The notes under the pieces were generated by a model, which worked only from the letters and a program-made list of their open reading frames with translations, did not search any database and was not told where the DNA came from. The translations under genes were made by a program, and so were the position numbers. Below, one piece after another: positions 47,046-54,849 of a stretch of 64,000 nt of DNA (the stretch's first letter is position 1; the number at the start of each line of letters is the position of its first letter). This stretch comes from an uncultured Paracoccaceae bacterium (lineage in GTDB: Bacteria > Pseudomonadota > Alphaproteobacteria > Rhodobacterales > Rhodobacteraceae): the NCBI GenBank assembly GCA_937146765.1, contig CAKZRP010000067.1, forward strand, positions 62,001 to 126,000. The letters are read 5' to 3'.

Positions 47046-47789
47046 ATGCAAGCGCAACAGTCCACGGTTGACCCTTCCGAGATCGCCAAGTTCGAGGCCA
47101 TGGCGGCCGAATGGTGGGATCCGAACGGGAAATTCAAACCACTGCACATGCTCAATCCCTGCCGCCTCGACTATATCACCCGTCAGATCGCGGGTGAGTT
47201 TGACCGCGACCTCACCTCCCCAGCTCCGTTTCAGGGCCTGCGCCTGCTCGATATCGGCTGTGGCGGCGGTCTGCTGAGCGAACCGATGGCGCGTCTTGGG
47301 GCTGAGGTGGTCGGCGCGGATGCCGCAGAAGGTAATCTTCCGGTGGCGCGAGTCCATGCCCAGCACTCGGGCCTCGAGATCGACTACCGCCACACCACCG
47401 CAGAAGCCCTGGCCGAGGCCGGCGAACAATTCGACGTGGTGCTGAACATGGAAGTGGTTGAACATGTGGCCGATCCGCTGAGCTATCTCACCGCCACCCG
47501 GCAGTTGTTGAAACCGGGTGGATTGCAGATCTGCTCCACCATCAACCGCAATCCCAAGAGCTATGCGATGGCGATCTTTGGCGCGGAGGTGGTTATGCGG
47601 TGGCTGCCGCGCGGCACCCATGACTGGTCGAAGTTCATCACACCGGATGAACTGTTCGCCCTCTTGGAGCAAGCGGGTCTGGAACCGGTGGACCGCAAGG
47701 GCTTTGTCTTCAACCCGCTTCTGTGGAGCTGGTCCCTGTCTGATCGTGATTTGAGTGTAAATTACGTGACGGCGAGCAGAAAAAGGTAA
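47046..47789 (+). CDS. ubiG: Ubiquinone biosynthesis O-methyltransferase UbiG
   Basis: A 247-aa SAM-dependent enzyme that performs both O-methylations in ubiquinone synthesis. [33 protein letters not shown] is the family N-terminus; motif I is [19 protein letters not shown] and [14 protein letters not shown] follow. Full length. Confidence 0.96.
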   Translation: MQAQQSTVDPSEIAKFEAMAAEWWDPNGKFKPLHMLNPCRLDYITRQIAGEFDRDLTSPAPFQGLRLLDIGCGGGLLSEPMARLGAEVVGADAAEGNLPVARVHAQHSGLEIDYRHTTAEALAEAGEQFDVVLNMEVVEHVADPLSYLTATRQLLKPGGLQICSTINRNPKSYAMAIFGAEVVMRWLPRGTHDWSKFITPDELFALLEQAGLEPVDRKGFVFNPLLWSWSLSDRDLSVNYVTASRKR

Positions 47790-47857
47790 GTTTCCGCCTA
47801 AGGTTTCGGCAACATATCGCAAATCCGCATTCTAATCGCTTGCTTTATGCCGAATCC

Positions 47858-48060
47858 TATACTTTGGTATATGCATACATCCTTCCGAGGCGTTGAAGGG
47901 TCGCAGCCAAGTCTTCATAATGTGACTCTCGACTGCACGTTCCGCGGCCTCACACCACCCGCGAAACCCGGGAAACCGGATGTGCATATTTGGGGACGCA
48001 CTCACACCACTCACGGCCCCTTAGATGAAAAGAGCGTCGGAATTTACCGACGCTCTTTTT
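47858..48060 (+). ncRNA. Candidate small RNA between ubiG and marR
   Basis: This gap (47790-48103) has no convincing gene. TATACT (47858-47863) could be a -10 element, with no good -35. ATGCATACATCC (47871-47882) pairs with GGATGTGCAT (47978-47987) apart from a 2-base bulge, enclosing about 95 nt, and a perfect 13-bp terminator follows. That layout fits a structured RNA of ~190 nt. The inverted repeat TATAC/GTATA (47858-47862, 47867-47871) could instead be an operator. A 3' UTR of ubiG is the alternative. Confidence 0.35.
48028..48060. terminator. Bidirectional terminator between ubiG and marR
   Basis: AAAAGAGCGTCGG (48028-48040), loop AATTTA, CCGACGCTCTTTTT (48047-48060). It can end rightward transcription from ubiG or the candidate RNA and leftward transcription of marR. 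Confidence 0.88.
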
Positions 48061-48103
48061 CTTTTGACCGTTTTGATTTGACCGCCTCAGCCTCGATCGG
48101 GAG

Positions 48104-48544
48104 TCAGTCTTCGGCTTCCAGCTTGACACGGAATTCGCGCAGGATGGGCAGGGCAGAGCGGACCCTCTCGCCGCCCAATTCGCTCACCACTTCAGAAATC
48201 ATCGGGATAATCGACGCCAAGGCTGCATCACGCGCCTTGCGTCCTGCCGGGCTGATCGCAACCATCTTGCGACGGGCATCGTCCCAATCCGGACGCACAT
48301 GCACATAGCCGGCCACCTCGAGCTTGTTGATCGTATTGGTCATGGCGCCGCGGGTGACGTGAAACGCTTTGGCCAACTGCGCCGGCGAACGTTCCAGCCC
48401 GGCGCGGGCCATATGATTCAGGACCGAGAAATGCGACAGTTCCATCCCCTTGGGCAGGGCCTTGCTGAGCCGGGTCCGCGCCAGCTGGTCGGCCATCAGG
48501 ATCTCGCTGAACAGCGAGATGGCAAGGGAATGATTCTCGTCCAT
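48104..48544 (-). CDS. MarR-family transcriptional regulator
   Basis: A 146-aa winged-helix regulator: ELSHFSVLNHMARAGLERSPAQLAKAFHVTRGAMTNTINKLEVAGYVHVRPDWDDARRKMVAISPAGRKARD contains the recognition helix and the wing with DxRxK. It overlaps the nitrilase-family gene by one base, so it is expressed downstream of it. Ligand and targets unknown. Confidence 0.92.
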   Translation of the reverse strand: MDENHSLAISLFSEILMADQLARTRLSKALPKGMELSHFSVLNHMARAGLERSPAQLAKAFHVTRGAMTNTINKLEVAGYVHVRPDWDDARRKMVAISPAGRKARDAALASIIPMISEVVSELGGERVRSALPILREFRVKLEAED

Positions 48545-49377
48545 CAGGGTCCGTCAAACTCCCGGTCGTGGGTCAGTGAAGGTACACGGTTGCGCGCCTT
48601 GTCGACCGCATTGAGGTCAAGGTCAACGCAAATGACACCCGTGTCGGTTCCGCCGTCCGCCAACACCTCTCCCCAGGGCGCAACCGCAAGCGAATGCCCA
48701 TAGGTGGTCCGACTGTGGCCCGTGCTGGCCGGATGGCTTCCCGTCTGAGCCGCCGCCAGTACGAAGCATCCGGTCTCGATCGCACGGGCGCGCAAGAGGC
48801 TATGCCAATGGGCAGCGCCGGTTACATGCGAGAAGGCCGCAGGTGCGGTGAGGATCTGCGCCCCGCCCTTTGCAAGCCGTCGGTGCAAGGCGGGAAAGCG
48901 CACGTCGTAGCAGATCGTCATTCCGATCCTAGCAAAGCCGGCATCCGCCACCACGGCGCGGGTTCCGGGTCGATAGCCGTCGGATTCGCGATAGGTTTCC
49001 TCGGGCGAGACCTCCACGTCGAACATATGGATCTTGTCGTAACGCGCCCTGATCGCGCCGTCGGGCGAGATCAGGAACTGCCGGTTGGCAAACCGCCCAT
49101 CTGGGTCGTGGGTCTTCACCCCCAGAGATCCGATGGAAAGCCAGATTCCATGCTCCTCGGCGCTCTGCCGCAATCCGGCAAGGGTCTGGTCCTCTTCCTC
49201 ATGCCGCAGAACCTCCCGCTGGTGGGCGCGGCTGGTGGAAAGGCAATTGGTGACCTCAGGTGTCAGGACGAAGGACGCGCCCTGGGCAACCGAATCGGCA
49301 ATCATCTCGCGCACGGTGGCGAGGTTTTCTTCCGGCAGATCGGAGGCGTTCAATTGCAGGAGGGCGGCCCGGATCAT
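48544..49377 (-). CDS. Carbon-nitrogen hydrolase (Nit2-like omega-amidase / deaminated glutathione amidase)
   Basis: A 277-aa cytoplasmic amidase of the nitrilase superfamily. The Glu-Lys-Cys triad is visible: FVLTPEVTNCLS, RYDKIHMFDVEVS, and GMTICYDVRFPALHR. These segments match the Nit1/Nit2 subgroup that hydrolyses deaminated glutathione or omega-amides. The adjacent glutaredoxin gene (6 bp upstream) makes a glutathione-related role attractive. Confidence 0.88.
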   Translation of the reverse strand: MIRAALLQLNASDLPEENLATVREMIADSVAQGASFVLTPEVTNCLSTSRAHQREVLRHEEEDQTLAGLRQSAEEHGIWLSIGSLGVKTHDPDGRFANRQFLISPDGAIRARYDKIHMFDVEVSPEETYRESDGYRPGTRAVVADAGFARIGMTICYDVRFPALHRRLAKGGAQILTAPAAFSHVTGAAHWHSLLRARAIETGCFVLAAAQTGSHPASTGHSRTTYGHSLAVAPWGEVLADGGTDTGVICVDLDLNAVDKARNRVPSLTHDREFDGP

Positions 49378-49383
49378 GACGTC

Positions 49384-49641
49384 TCAGGCCGCCAGCAGGG
49401 GGTCAAGCTTGCCTGCGCGCTCCAAGGCATGCAGGTCGTCGCAGCCACCCACATGCGCATCACCGATAAAGATCTGCGGCACGGTACGTCCGCCGTTTGC
49501 ACGCTGGATCATCTCGGCCTTACGGCTGGGATCAGCCAGCACATCGATCTCGGAGAAGCTGACGCCCTTTTCCTTCAATAGGCGTTTGGCGGCATGGCAA
49601 TACCCGCAGAGCGGTGAGGTATAGATTTCGACCGGTTTCAT
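49384..49641 (-). CDS. grxC: Glutaredoxin 3
   Basis: An 85-aa dithiol glutaredoxin with active site CGYC in IYTSPLCGYCHAAKRLL, TVPQIFIGDAHVGGCDDLHALE with the cis-Pro and GG-CDD glutathione-binding motif. Lies between comF and the nitrilase gene; 73 bp separate it from comF. Confidence 0.95.
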   Translation of the reverse strand: MKPVEIYTSPLCGYCHAAKRLLKEKGVSFSEIDVLADPSRKAEMIQRANGGRTVPQIFIGDAHVGGCDDLHALERAGKLDPLLAA

Positions 49642-49714
49642 CTCGGAACTCCGTGAGGAAGAATTTCAGGGTTGTGGGAGATCTGGGGGCTTTTTTCAAG
49701 CTTTACCAGCCCAT

Positions 49715-50446
49715 TCACGCGCCCGTGACCCGCGCGAGAACAACCACACTCACCGCGACGGCACCTGCGGCAAAACAGGCTCGCGCCGAAGCAGACAGCG
49801 TGGCACCGCTGGTCATCACATCATCAACCAGAAGCACGGAGCGCCCCTCAAGACGATCCATCATCCGGGGGTGCGGGCGGATCGCATCGGAAAGCAGTCC
49901 CGACCGTTCTTCGCGGGATCGCCCTTCCAGCATTGGCGTCGCCAGCGTTCGGGCCAACGCATCCGGGCAGCACTGGCAGCCCGTGCGCGCGGCCAGTGCC
50001 TGCGCAAGGAGGGCCGATTGATTGTAGCGCCGACGCAGGAGCCGCGACCAATGCAGCGGAACAGGCACGATCAGCGGATCGTCCTTGAGAAAAGGAGCTG
50101 AAGCCCGCGCCAACCAGCCGGAGGCGGGACGAGCCAGATCGGTGCGGTCACCGTGTTTCAAGGCGAGGACAATCCGCCGTCCCTGCCCGCTGTAGACCAG
50201 AGCAGCGCGGCCATGGTCCCAGTCCTGCGGCCGCTGGATACATGCGTCACACTGCACAACCTGCCCGTCATCCTCGCCCGGCACCGGGACCCCGCAGCAG
50301 TCGCAGACCAGGCCGGAGATGAACTCGGTCTCGCGCCAGCAATTGCCGCAAAGACCGAAGTCGCTGTCCACCAGCGCGCCGCAATTCACGCAGCGGGCCG
50401 GGTAGACCAGTGAAACTGCCGTTTGAATCCGTGCCCGCAACGTCAT
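49715..50446 (-). CDS. comF: ComF-family phosphoribosyltransferase-like protein
   Basis: A 243-aa protein with an N-terminal zinc ribbon (CVNCGALVDSDFGLCGNCW plus CDCCGVPV and CDAC) and a PRTase domain (VLLVDDVMTSGATLSASARACFAAGA). ComF proteins take part in DNA uptake in competent bacteria but are found widely. It starts only 11 bp from the divergent methyltransferase-like gene. Confidence 0.92.
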   Translation of the reverse strand: MTLRARIQTAVSLVYPARCVNCGALVDSDFGLCGNCWRETEFISGLVCDCCGVPVPGEDDGQVVQCDACIQRPQDWDHGRAALVYSGQGRRIVLALKHGDRTDLARPASGWLARASAPFLKDDPLIVPVPLHWSRLLRRRYNQSALLAQALAARTGCQCCPDALARTLATPMLEGRSREERSGLLSDAIRPHPRMMDRLEGRSVLLVDDVMTSGATLSASARACFAAGAVAVSVVVLARVTGA

Positions 50447-50457
50447 AGGTACACCTC

Positions 50458-51291
50458 ATGACACATGAACCGATGGCTCATCCCCAGATCTTTGACCACG
50501 ATGTGCTTGCGCGGCGACGCGCCCGGCGCCAACCGGAGGCGTTGTTCCTGCACGACTTGGCCAGAGATGAGATCGAGGATCGGCTCAGCATGGTTAACAG
50601 AGTCTTTACCGCCCCTGCGATTATCGCGCCATTTGCGGAGCCTTACGGAGGTCTGCTGCCCGATGCCCGGATCGTCGCAGATACCGAGGTTCTGGACCTT
50701 GAACCGAAATCCCACGATCTGGTCATTCACGTCATGGCCCTGCACTGGGCGAATGACCCGGTAGGCCAGCTGATCCAGTGCCGCCGCGCGCTGAAGGACG
50801 ATGGGTTGATGCTGCTCATCACGCTGGGCGGTCAGACCCTGCACGAATTGCGCTCATCGCTCGCAGAAGCGGAAACCTATGTCAGCGGTGGCCTGTCCCC
50901 GCGCGTGGTGCCGATGGGCGAAATCCGTGACCTCGGCGCCCTGCTTCAACGCGCAGGGTTTGCCTTGCCGGTGGCGGATCTTGTGCCGCTCAACGTGCAG
51001 TACCGCGACCTGACCCATCTGATGCACGACCTGCGGGCAATGGGCGAGAGCAATGCCCTGACCAATCGTTTGCGCAGGCCAACGTCGCGCAAGCTCTTTG
51101 AGTTGGCGGAGCATTTCTACGCCCAGAACTTCGCTACGCCGGAGGGCAAGCTGAATGCTACCTTCGAACTGGTCTGCCTCACCGGTTGGGCTCCGGACGA
51201 CTCTCAACCTCAGCCTCTGCGTCCCGGCTCGGCGAAGATGCGACTGGCGGAAGCCTTGAAAGTGCCTGAAACCAAACTGCCCGAAAGCTGA
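50458..51291 (+). CDS. Methyltransferase-fold protein, NDUFAF5/BioC-like, lacking a clear SAM glycine loop
   Basis: A 277-aa protein. HPQIFDHDVLARRRARRQPEALFLHDLARDEIEDRL and the central HDLVIHVMALHWANDPVGQLIQCRRALKDDGLMLLITLGGQTLHELRSSL match NDUFAF5-type proteins (arginine hydroxylase of complex I assembly) and BioC relatives. Where motif I (D-x-G-x-G) is expected, the sequence reads MVNRVFTAPAIIAPFAEPYGG, with no such loop. It may not bind SAM normally. A later ATG (50473) lacks a ribosome site. Precedes hemH by 117 bp. Confidence 0.8.
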   Translation: MTHEPMAHPQIFDHDVLARRRARRQPEALFLHDLARDEIEDRLSMVNRVFTAPAIIAPFAEPYGGLLPDARIVADTEVLDLEPKSHDLVIHVMALHWANDPVGQLIQCRRALKDDGLMLLITLGGQTLHELRSSLAEAETYVSGGLSPRVVPMGEIRDLGALLQRAGFALPVADLVPLNVQYRDLTHLMHDLRAMGESNALTNRLRRPTSRKLFELAEHFYAQNFATPEGKLNATFELVCLTGWAPDDSQPQPLRPGSAKMRLAEALKVPETKLPES

Positions 51292-51408
51292 TCGGGACCA
51301 GCTGATAACCTGAACCAATGGTCGCAGTCAGGTGATCCAATTGGCATAAGTCGACGTATCGGTCTATCTAACCCAGACGTCAGACCCGAGAACACAGGAT
51401 CCCTGCCC

Positions 51409-52470
51409 ATGCTCGATGCCCGCCCCGCCGCCTCCTGCCCCGCCCATGCCCCTGCGGACCACCCGAAGGTGACGTCGGAAAAGGTGGGCGTGCTGCTGGC
51501 AAATCTCGGCACCCCAGATGATTACAGCTACTGGCCGATGCGCCGCTACCTGAGTGAGTTTCTCTCGGACAAGCGGGTCATCGACTACCCGGCGTGGAAG
51601 TGGCAGCCCTTGTTGCAGCTAATCATCCTGAGCAAGCGCCCCTTCGCCTCGGGCGAGGCCTACAAGTCGATCTGGAACCACGACAAGGGCGAAAGCCCCC
51701 TGATGACGATCACCAAGGACCAGACCGCGCGGATGGCCGAGTCGCTGACAGCACTCTATGGCGACAGGGTCATGGTGGATTTCTGTATGCGCTACGGAAA
51801 CCCCTCAACCAAGTCCAAGGTGCAGGAGATGATAGCCGCAGGTTGCCGCAAGATCCTTTTTGTGCCGCTCTATCCGCAATATGCGGGCGCCACCTCGGCC
51901 ACCGCCAACGACCAGTTCTTCCGCGCGCTGATGGAACAGACCTGGCAGCCGGCCGCGCGTACCATCGAACCCTATTTCGATCAGCCCGAATATATCGACG
52001 CCCTCGCGCGCTCAGTAGAGGCGGCCTATGCAAAGGTCGAGAACCAGCCCGACATCCTTGTCTGCTCCTACCACGGGATGCCCAAGCGATACCTCATGCA
52101 GGGCGATCCCTACCATTGCCAGTGCCAGAAGACGACACGCCTGCTGCGCGAGCGGTTGGGATGGGACGAAAGCCGGATCACCACCACCTTCCAGTCGGTC
52201 TTCGGCCCGGAGGAATGGCTGCGCCCCTACACGGTGGAGCATGTGGCGGAGCTGGCCAAACAGGGCAAGAAACGGATTGCCGTGATTGCGCCCGCATTTT
52301 CAGCGGACTGCATCGAGACGCTGGAAGAGATCAACGAGGAGATCCAGGAGAGCTTCCTCCACGCAGGTGGTGAGTCGTTCACCTATATCCCCTGCCTCAA
52401 CGATGACGCAGCGCATATCGCGGCGCTGACACGGGTCATCCAGGCCAATCTGGGAGGCTGGCTCGACTGA
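51409..52470 (+). CDS. hemH: Ferrochelatase
   Basis: A 353-aa enzyme inserting Fe(II) into protoporphyrin IX. KVGVLLANLGTPDDYSYWPMRRYLSEFLSDKRVID is the family start, SYHGMPKRYLMQGDPYHCQCQKT contains the catalytic His and the CxC segment, and FSADCIETLEEINEE precedes the end. A bidirectional terminator follows. The preceding 117 bp have no other gene. Confidence 0.96.
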   Translation: MLDARPAASCPAHAPADHPKVTSEKVGVLLANLGTPDDYSYWPMRRYLSEFLSDKRVIDYPAWKWQPLLQLIILSKRPFASGEAYKSIWNHDKGESPLMTITKDQTARMAESLTALYGDRVMVDFCMRYGNPSTKSKVQEMIAAGCRKILFVPLYPQYAGATSATANDQFFRALMEQTWQPAARTIEPYFDQPEYIDALARSVEAAYAKVENQPDILVCSYHGMPKRYLMQGDPYHCQCQKTTRLLRERLGWDESRITTTFQSVFGPEEWLRPYTVEHVAELAKQGKKRIAVIAPAFSADCIETLEEINEEIQESFLHAGGESFTYIPCLNDDAAHIAALTRVIQANLGGWLD

Positions 52471-52525
52471 TCGCCATCCAGGTCCCTAGGGTCCGAACCC
52501 GATTTGATTTCGCCTTTCGAAAACA

Positions 52526-52557
52526 AAAAAGGCGGCTGGTTGCCCAGCCGCCTTTTT
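52526..52557. terminator. Bidirectional terminator between hemH and the 60-aa protein gene
   Basis: AAAAAGGCGGCTGG (52526-52539), loop TTGC, CCAGCCGCCTTTTT (52544-52557): a perfect stem with A- and T-runs that serves both converging genes. Confidence 0.92.
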
Positions 52558-52576
52558 ATAACTCTTAGTGCAACGA

Positions 52577-52759
52577 TTAGTTGCTTGCAGCAGCAGCGGC
52601 CACAACGACCAGCAGCAGCAGCGGCAGAAGGATGCCGGAAGAAGAACCAGTGGTTTCTTCAACAATGACCGGTGCCTCAACGATCGGCTCGGCCAGGTTA
52701 CCAGCGGATGCTGCGGAAGCGGAAGCTGCCAGAGCGGCGGCGAGAACGAGTTTCTTCAT
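52577..52759 (-). CDS. Tiny secreted or membrane protein (60 aa)
   Basis: Starts at ATG 52759 with GGAGG upstream. Signal peptide (KKLVLAAALAASASAASA), a short acidic middle (LAEPIVEAPVIVEETTG), Ser/Gly hinge and a very hydrophobic C-terminal helix (GILLPLLLLVVVAAAAASN). Good ribosome site, own terminator and clean signal peptide argue for a real gene. Function unknown; recurrence next to hemH in this group would be worth testing. Confidence 0.75.
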   Translation of the reverse strand: MKKLVLAAALAASASAASAGNLAEPIVEAPVIVEETTGSSSGILLPLLLLVVVAAAAASN

Positions 52760-52775
52760 GTTAACCTCCAGAATA

Positions 52776-52801
52776 CGCGCACAGCACACGTATGATGTGC
52801 G
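52776..52801. repeat. Inverted repeat in the leader of the 60-aa gene
   Basis: GCGCACA (52776-52782) and TGTGCGC (52795-52801) separated by 12 bases, ending about 10 bases before the GGAGG ribosome site. Could be an operator or an RNA hairpin limiting translation. Confidence 0.5.
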
Positions 52802-52898
52802 CACTCAAGACTTACCTCGTGAGTTTTTTCTAAGCAGTATTCCCAGCCGATTGCAATTGCTTGTTAAATCCCACGCTACGGGGCGGTCACCTTTGTCG

Positions 52899-53522
52899 TC
52901 AAATTAGCAACACCTGTGTACCCGTCTTGGCCATCGAGAAAAGCAGCGCGATATGTTCGTTGTAGAGCCCGATGCAGCCGTTGGAGGAACGGCGTCCGAT
53001 TTTGCGTGTGTCGTGGGTGCCGTGGATCCGATAATACTGCCAGCTTAGGTAGAGGGCATGGGTCCCAAGCGGATTGTCCGGCCCCGGCGGAATATAGGCA
53101 GGCCATTCCGGGTTGCGCTTGCGCATGTTGGGCGTCGGCGACCAGCTCGGGCCCTCCACCTTGCGGATCACCTCGGTGCGCCCGCGCCGGGTGAGATCAT
53201 CACTCAGAGGCACCGACGAGGGAAACAGGCGGTAGATCGACTGGTCCTCTGACCAGTAGTGCAGCGCCCGGCTGTCGATATCGACGAGAATCGCCCCTCG
53301 CCGCAGGCTGTCGAAATAAGGGCGCCAGTCCTTGGCCCGGAAGGCGGAGATATTGCGGCGCACCGCCGGTTCCGGTTCCGGCGGCGGGCGCAGCGGGTCA
53401 TACCCGGTCTCCTCTGCGGCGGCATCGGTCAGATTCTGAGCCAGGGCAGGCGTTGCCAGAAGCGAAGTCGCCCCCGCAAGAAACAGCCGACGAGTCGGCG
53501 TCAGATAGGTTTTCCGTGTCAT
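52899..53522 (-). CDS. L,D-transpeptidase (YkuD family), Tat-type signal
   Basis: A 207-aa periplasmic enzyme that makes 3-3 cross-links or attaches proteins to peptidoglycan. The N-terminus contains TRRLFLAGATSLLATPALAQ, a twin-arginine signal. The catalytic motif is HGTHDTRKIGRRSSNGCIGLYNE, with Cys as nucleophile. ATG 53522 has AGAGAAG upstream; the GTG three bases earlier is less likely. One of two such enzymes within 2 kb. Confidence 0.92.
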   Translation of the reverse strand: MTRKTYLTPTRRLFLAGATSLLATPALAQNLTDAAAEETGYDPLRPPPEPEPAVRRNISAFRAKDWRPYFDSLRRGAILVDIDSRALHYWSEDQSIYRLFPSSVPLSDDLTRRGRTEVIRKVEGPSWSPTPNMRKRNPEWPAYIPPGPDNPLGTHALYLSWQYYRIHGTHDTRKIGRRSSNGCIGLYNEHIALLFSMAKTGTQVLLI

Positions 53523-53686
53523 CACAAGCTTCTCTGCAATCTAGGGGCGGGTTGGATCGGCAGTTTATGGCCGGAATGCCTCAGTCGCAATTCAATCCCC
53601 CGAAATCTCCCGATTGTGACCCAAGCGGGTTTGCCTATAAGTCACAGGAAGGATATGGCACCCAAGTCCAAAACTCAGGGTTTAGA

Positions 53687-54184
53687 ATGACACGCGTATT
53701 TCTGATTCTGGCCGCCCTTGCGATGACAGTCGTGGCGGCCTGTACGACGACTGGCAACGACGGCTCCGCGACCGGGTCCGGCGTCTACAGAATTCGCGAT
53801 GATGAAAAAGTCCAATTCAGGATTCTGGATTCGGTCAACGCACTGCGTCAGGCCGCAGGCAGCCCGGCGGTCCAGCTGAACGCGCAGCTCAATGCGGCGG
53901 CAGCAACCCATTCGCGTGACATGTCGGTGCAGAATCGGCCCTGGCACTTCGGTTCCGACGGTTCCTCGCCCCTCGACCGGGTGGCGCGGGTCGGCTATCC
54001 GGGTGCCCTGCTGGGCGAAGCGATCTCCGAAACCTACGAGAACGAGCTGCAAACCCTCACAGCCTGGATGGAAGACCGCGGTACTCGCGCGGTCATCATG
54101 GATCCGAAGGCATCCAATATGGGTTTCGCCTGGTTCCAGGAAGCAAACGGCAAGATCTGGTGGACACTGGTGATGGCCAACTGA
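53687..54184 (+). CDS. CAP-domain (SCP/PR-1) lipoprotein
   Basis: A 165-aa lipoprotein: signal peptide with lipobox VAAC, then a CAP domain (ILDSVNALRQAAGSPAVQLNAQLNAAAATHSRDMSVQNRPWHFGSDGSSPLDRVARVGYPGALLGEAISE…WWTLVMAN). The H and E of THSRDM and GEAISE are the usual cavity residues. CAP proteins in bacteria are often wall- or membrane-associated; activity here unknown. It lies between two L,D-transpeptidase genes and is followed by a strong terminator. Confidence 0.88.
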   Translation: MTRVFLILAALAMTVVAACTTTGNDGSATGSGVYRIRDDEKVQFRILDSVNALRQAAGSPAVQLNAQLNAAAATHSRDMSVQNRPWHFGSDGSSPLDRVARVGYPGALLGEAISETYENELQTLTAWMEDRGTRAVIMDPKASNMGFAWFQEANGKIWWTLVMAN

Positions 54185-54206
54185 GGCCAACCTTTCTCCG
54201 AATAAG

Positions 54207-54236
54207 AAAAAGGCCGCATTCCGATGCGGCCTTTTT
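54207..54236. terminator. Bidirectional terminator after the CAP lipoprotein gene
   Basis: AAAAAGGCCGCAT (54207-54219), loop TCCG, ATGCGGCCTTTTT (54224-54236), between two converging genes. Confidence 0.92.
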
Positions 54237-54257
54237 CTTTGCTGGTTCGGCCAAAGA

Positions 54258-54773
54258 TCACGGCCGCAGGGTGATGATGGTGCCATCCTGTACCATGGTC
54301 CAGATCTCTTCGATCTCTTCATTGGTGACAGCGATGCATCCCGCCGTCCAATCGCGCACCCGGGAGGTTCGGACGCGAACCGAATGGTCGTTCGGCTGTC
54401 CGTGGATGAAGATATCCCCGCCGGGCTTGGCGCCCATGGACTGAGCCTTTGCCCGGTCCGCGGTGTTGGGATAGGAAATCCCCAACGACAGGTGAAACTG
54501 GCTACGCGGGTTGCGTCGGTTGATCAGGTAGGTACCTTCCGGAGTGCGCCCGTCGCCTTCGATCGATTTGTGACCAATCGGTGCAAAGCCGAGACCCACA
54601 TCATATTCCCGCAGGACCGTCGACTCGTTCAACAAGTACATCTTGCGTGCACCCTTGTTGACCACAATGGAGGTCACGGGGGGGCCATGATACCGGGAAA
54701 CATGAGGTTTGCTGGAACATCCAGCAGTCCCAAGGGCTGCCAGCAGGCCGACCCCGAAATAACGCCTGTGCAT
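54258..54773 (-). CDS. L,D-transpeptidase (YkuD family), lipoprotein
   Basis: A 171-aa enzyme anchored by a lipobox (LGTAGC). VTSIVVNKGARKMYLLNE, GRTPEGTYLINRRNPRSQFHLSLGISYPN, IFIHGQPN and DWTAGCIAVTNEEIEEIW contain the His and nucleophile Cys of the YkuD fold. Closest to ErfK/YbiS-like members. It differs in length and motif spacing from the Tat-exported enzyme at 52899, so the two are not recent duplicates. Confidence 0.92.
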   Translation of the reverse strand: MHRRYFGVGLLAALGTAGCSSKPHVSRYHGPPVTSIVVNKGARKMYLLNESTVLREYDVGLGFAPIGHKSIEGDGRTPEGTYLINRRNPRSQFHLSLGISYPNTADRAKAQSMGAKPGGDIFIHGQPNDHSVRVRTSRVRDWTAGCIAVTNEEIEEIWTMVQDGTIITLRP

Positions 54774-54849
54774 CTTTTTTGCTCTGTCCGCTCTTATAAG
54801 CTTGGTGATTTGCGCAAATCATACAGCAGATTTGCGCGCAAGGGCACAA

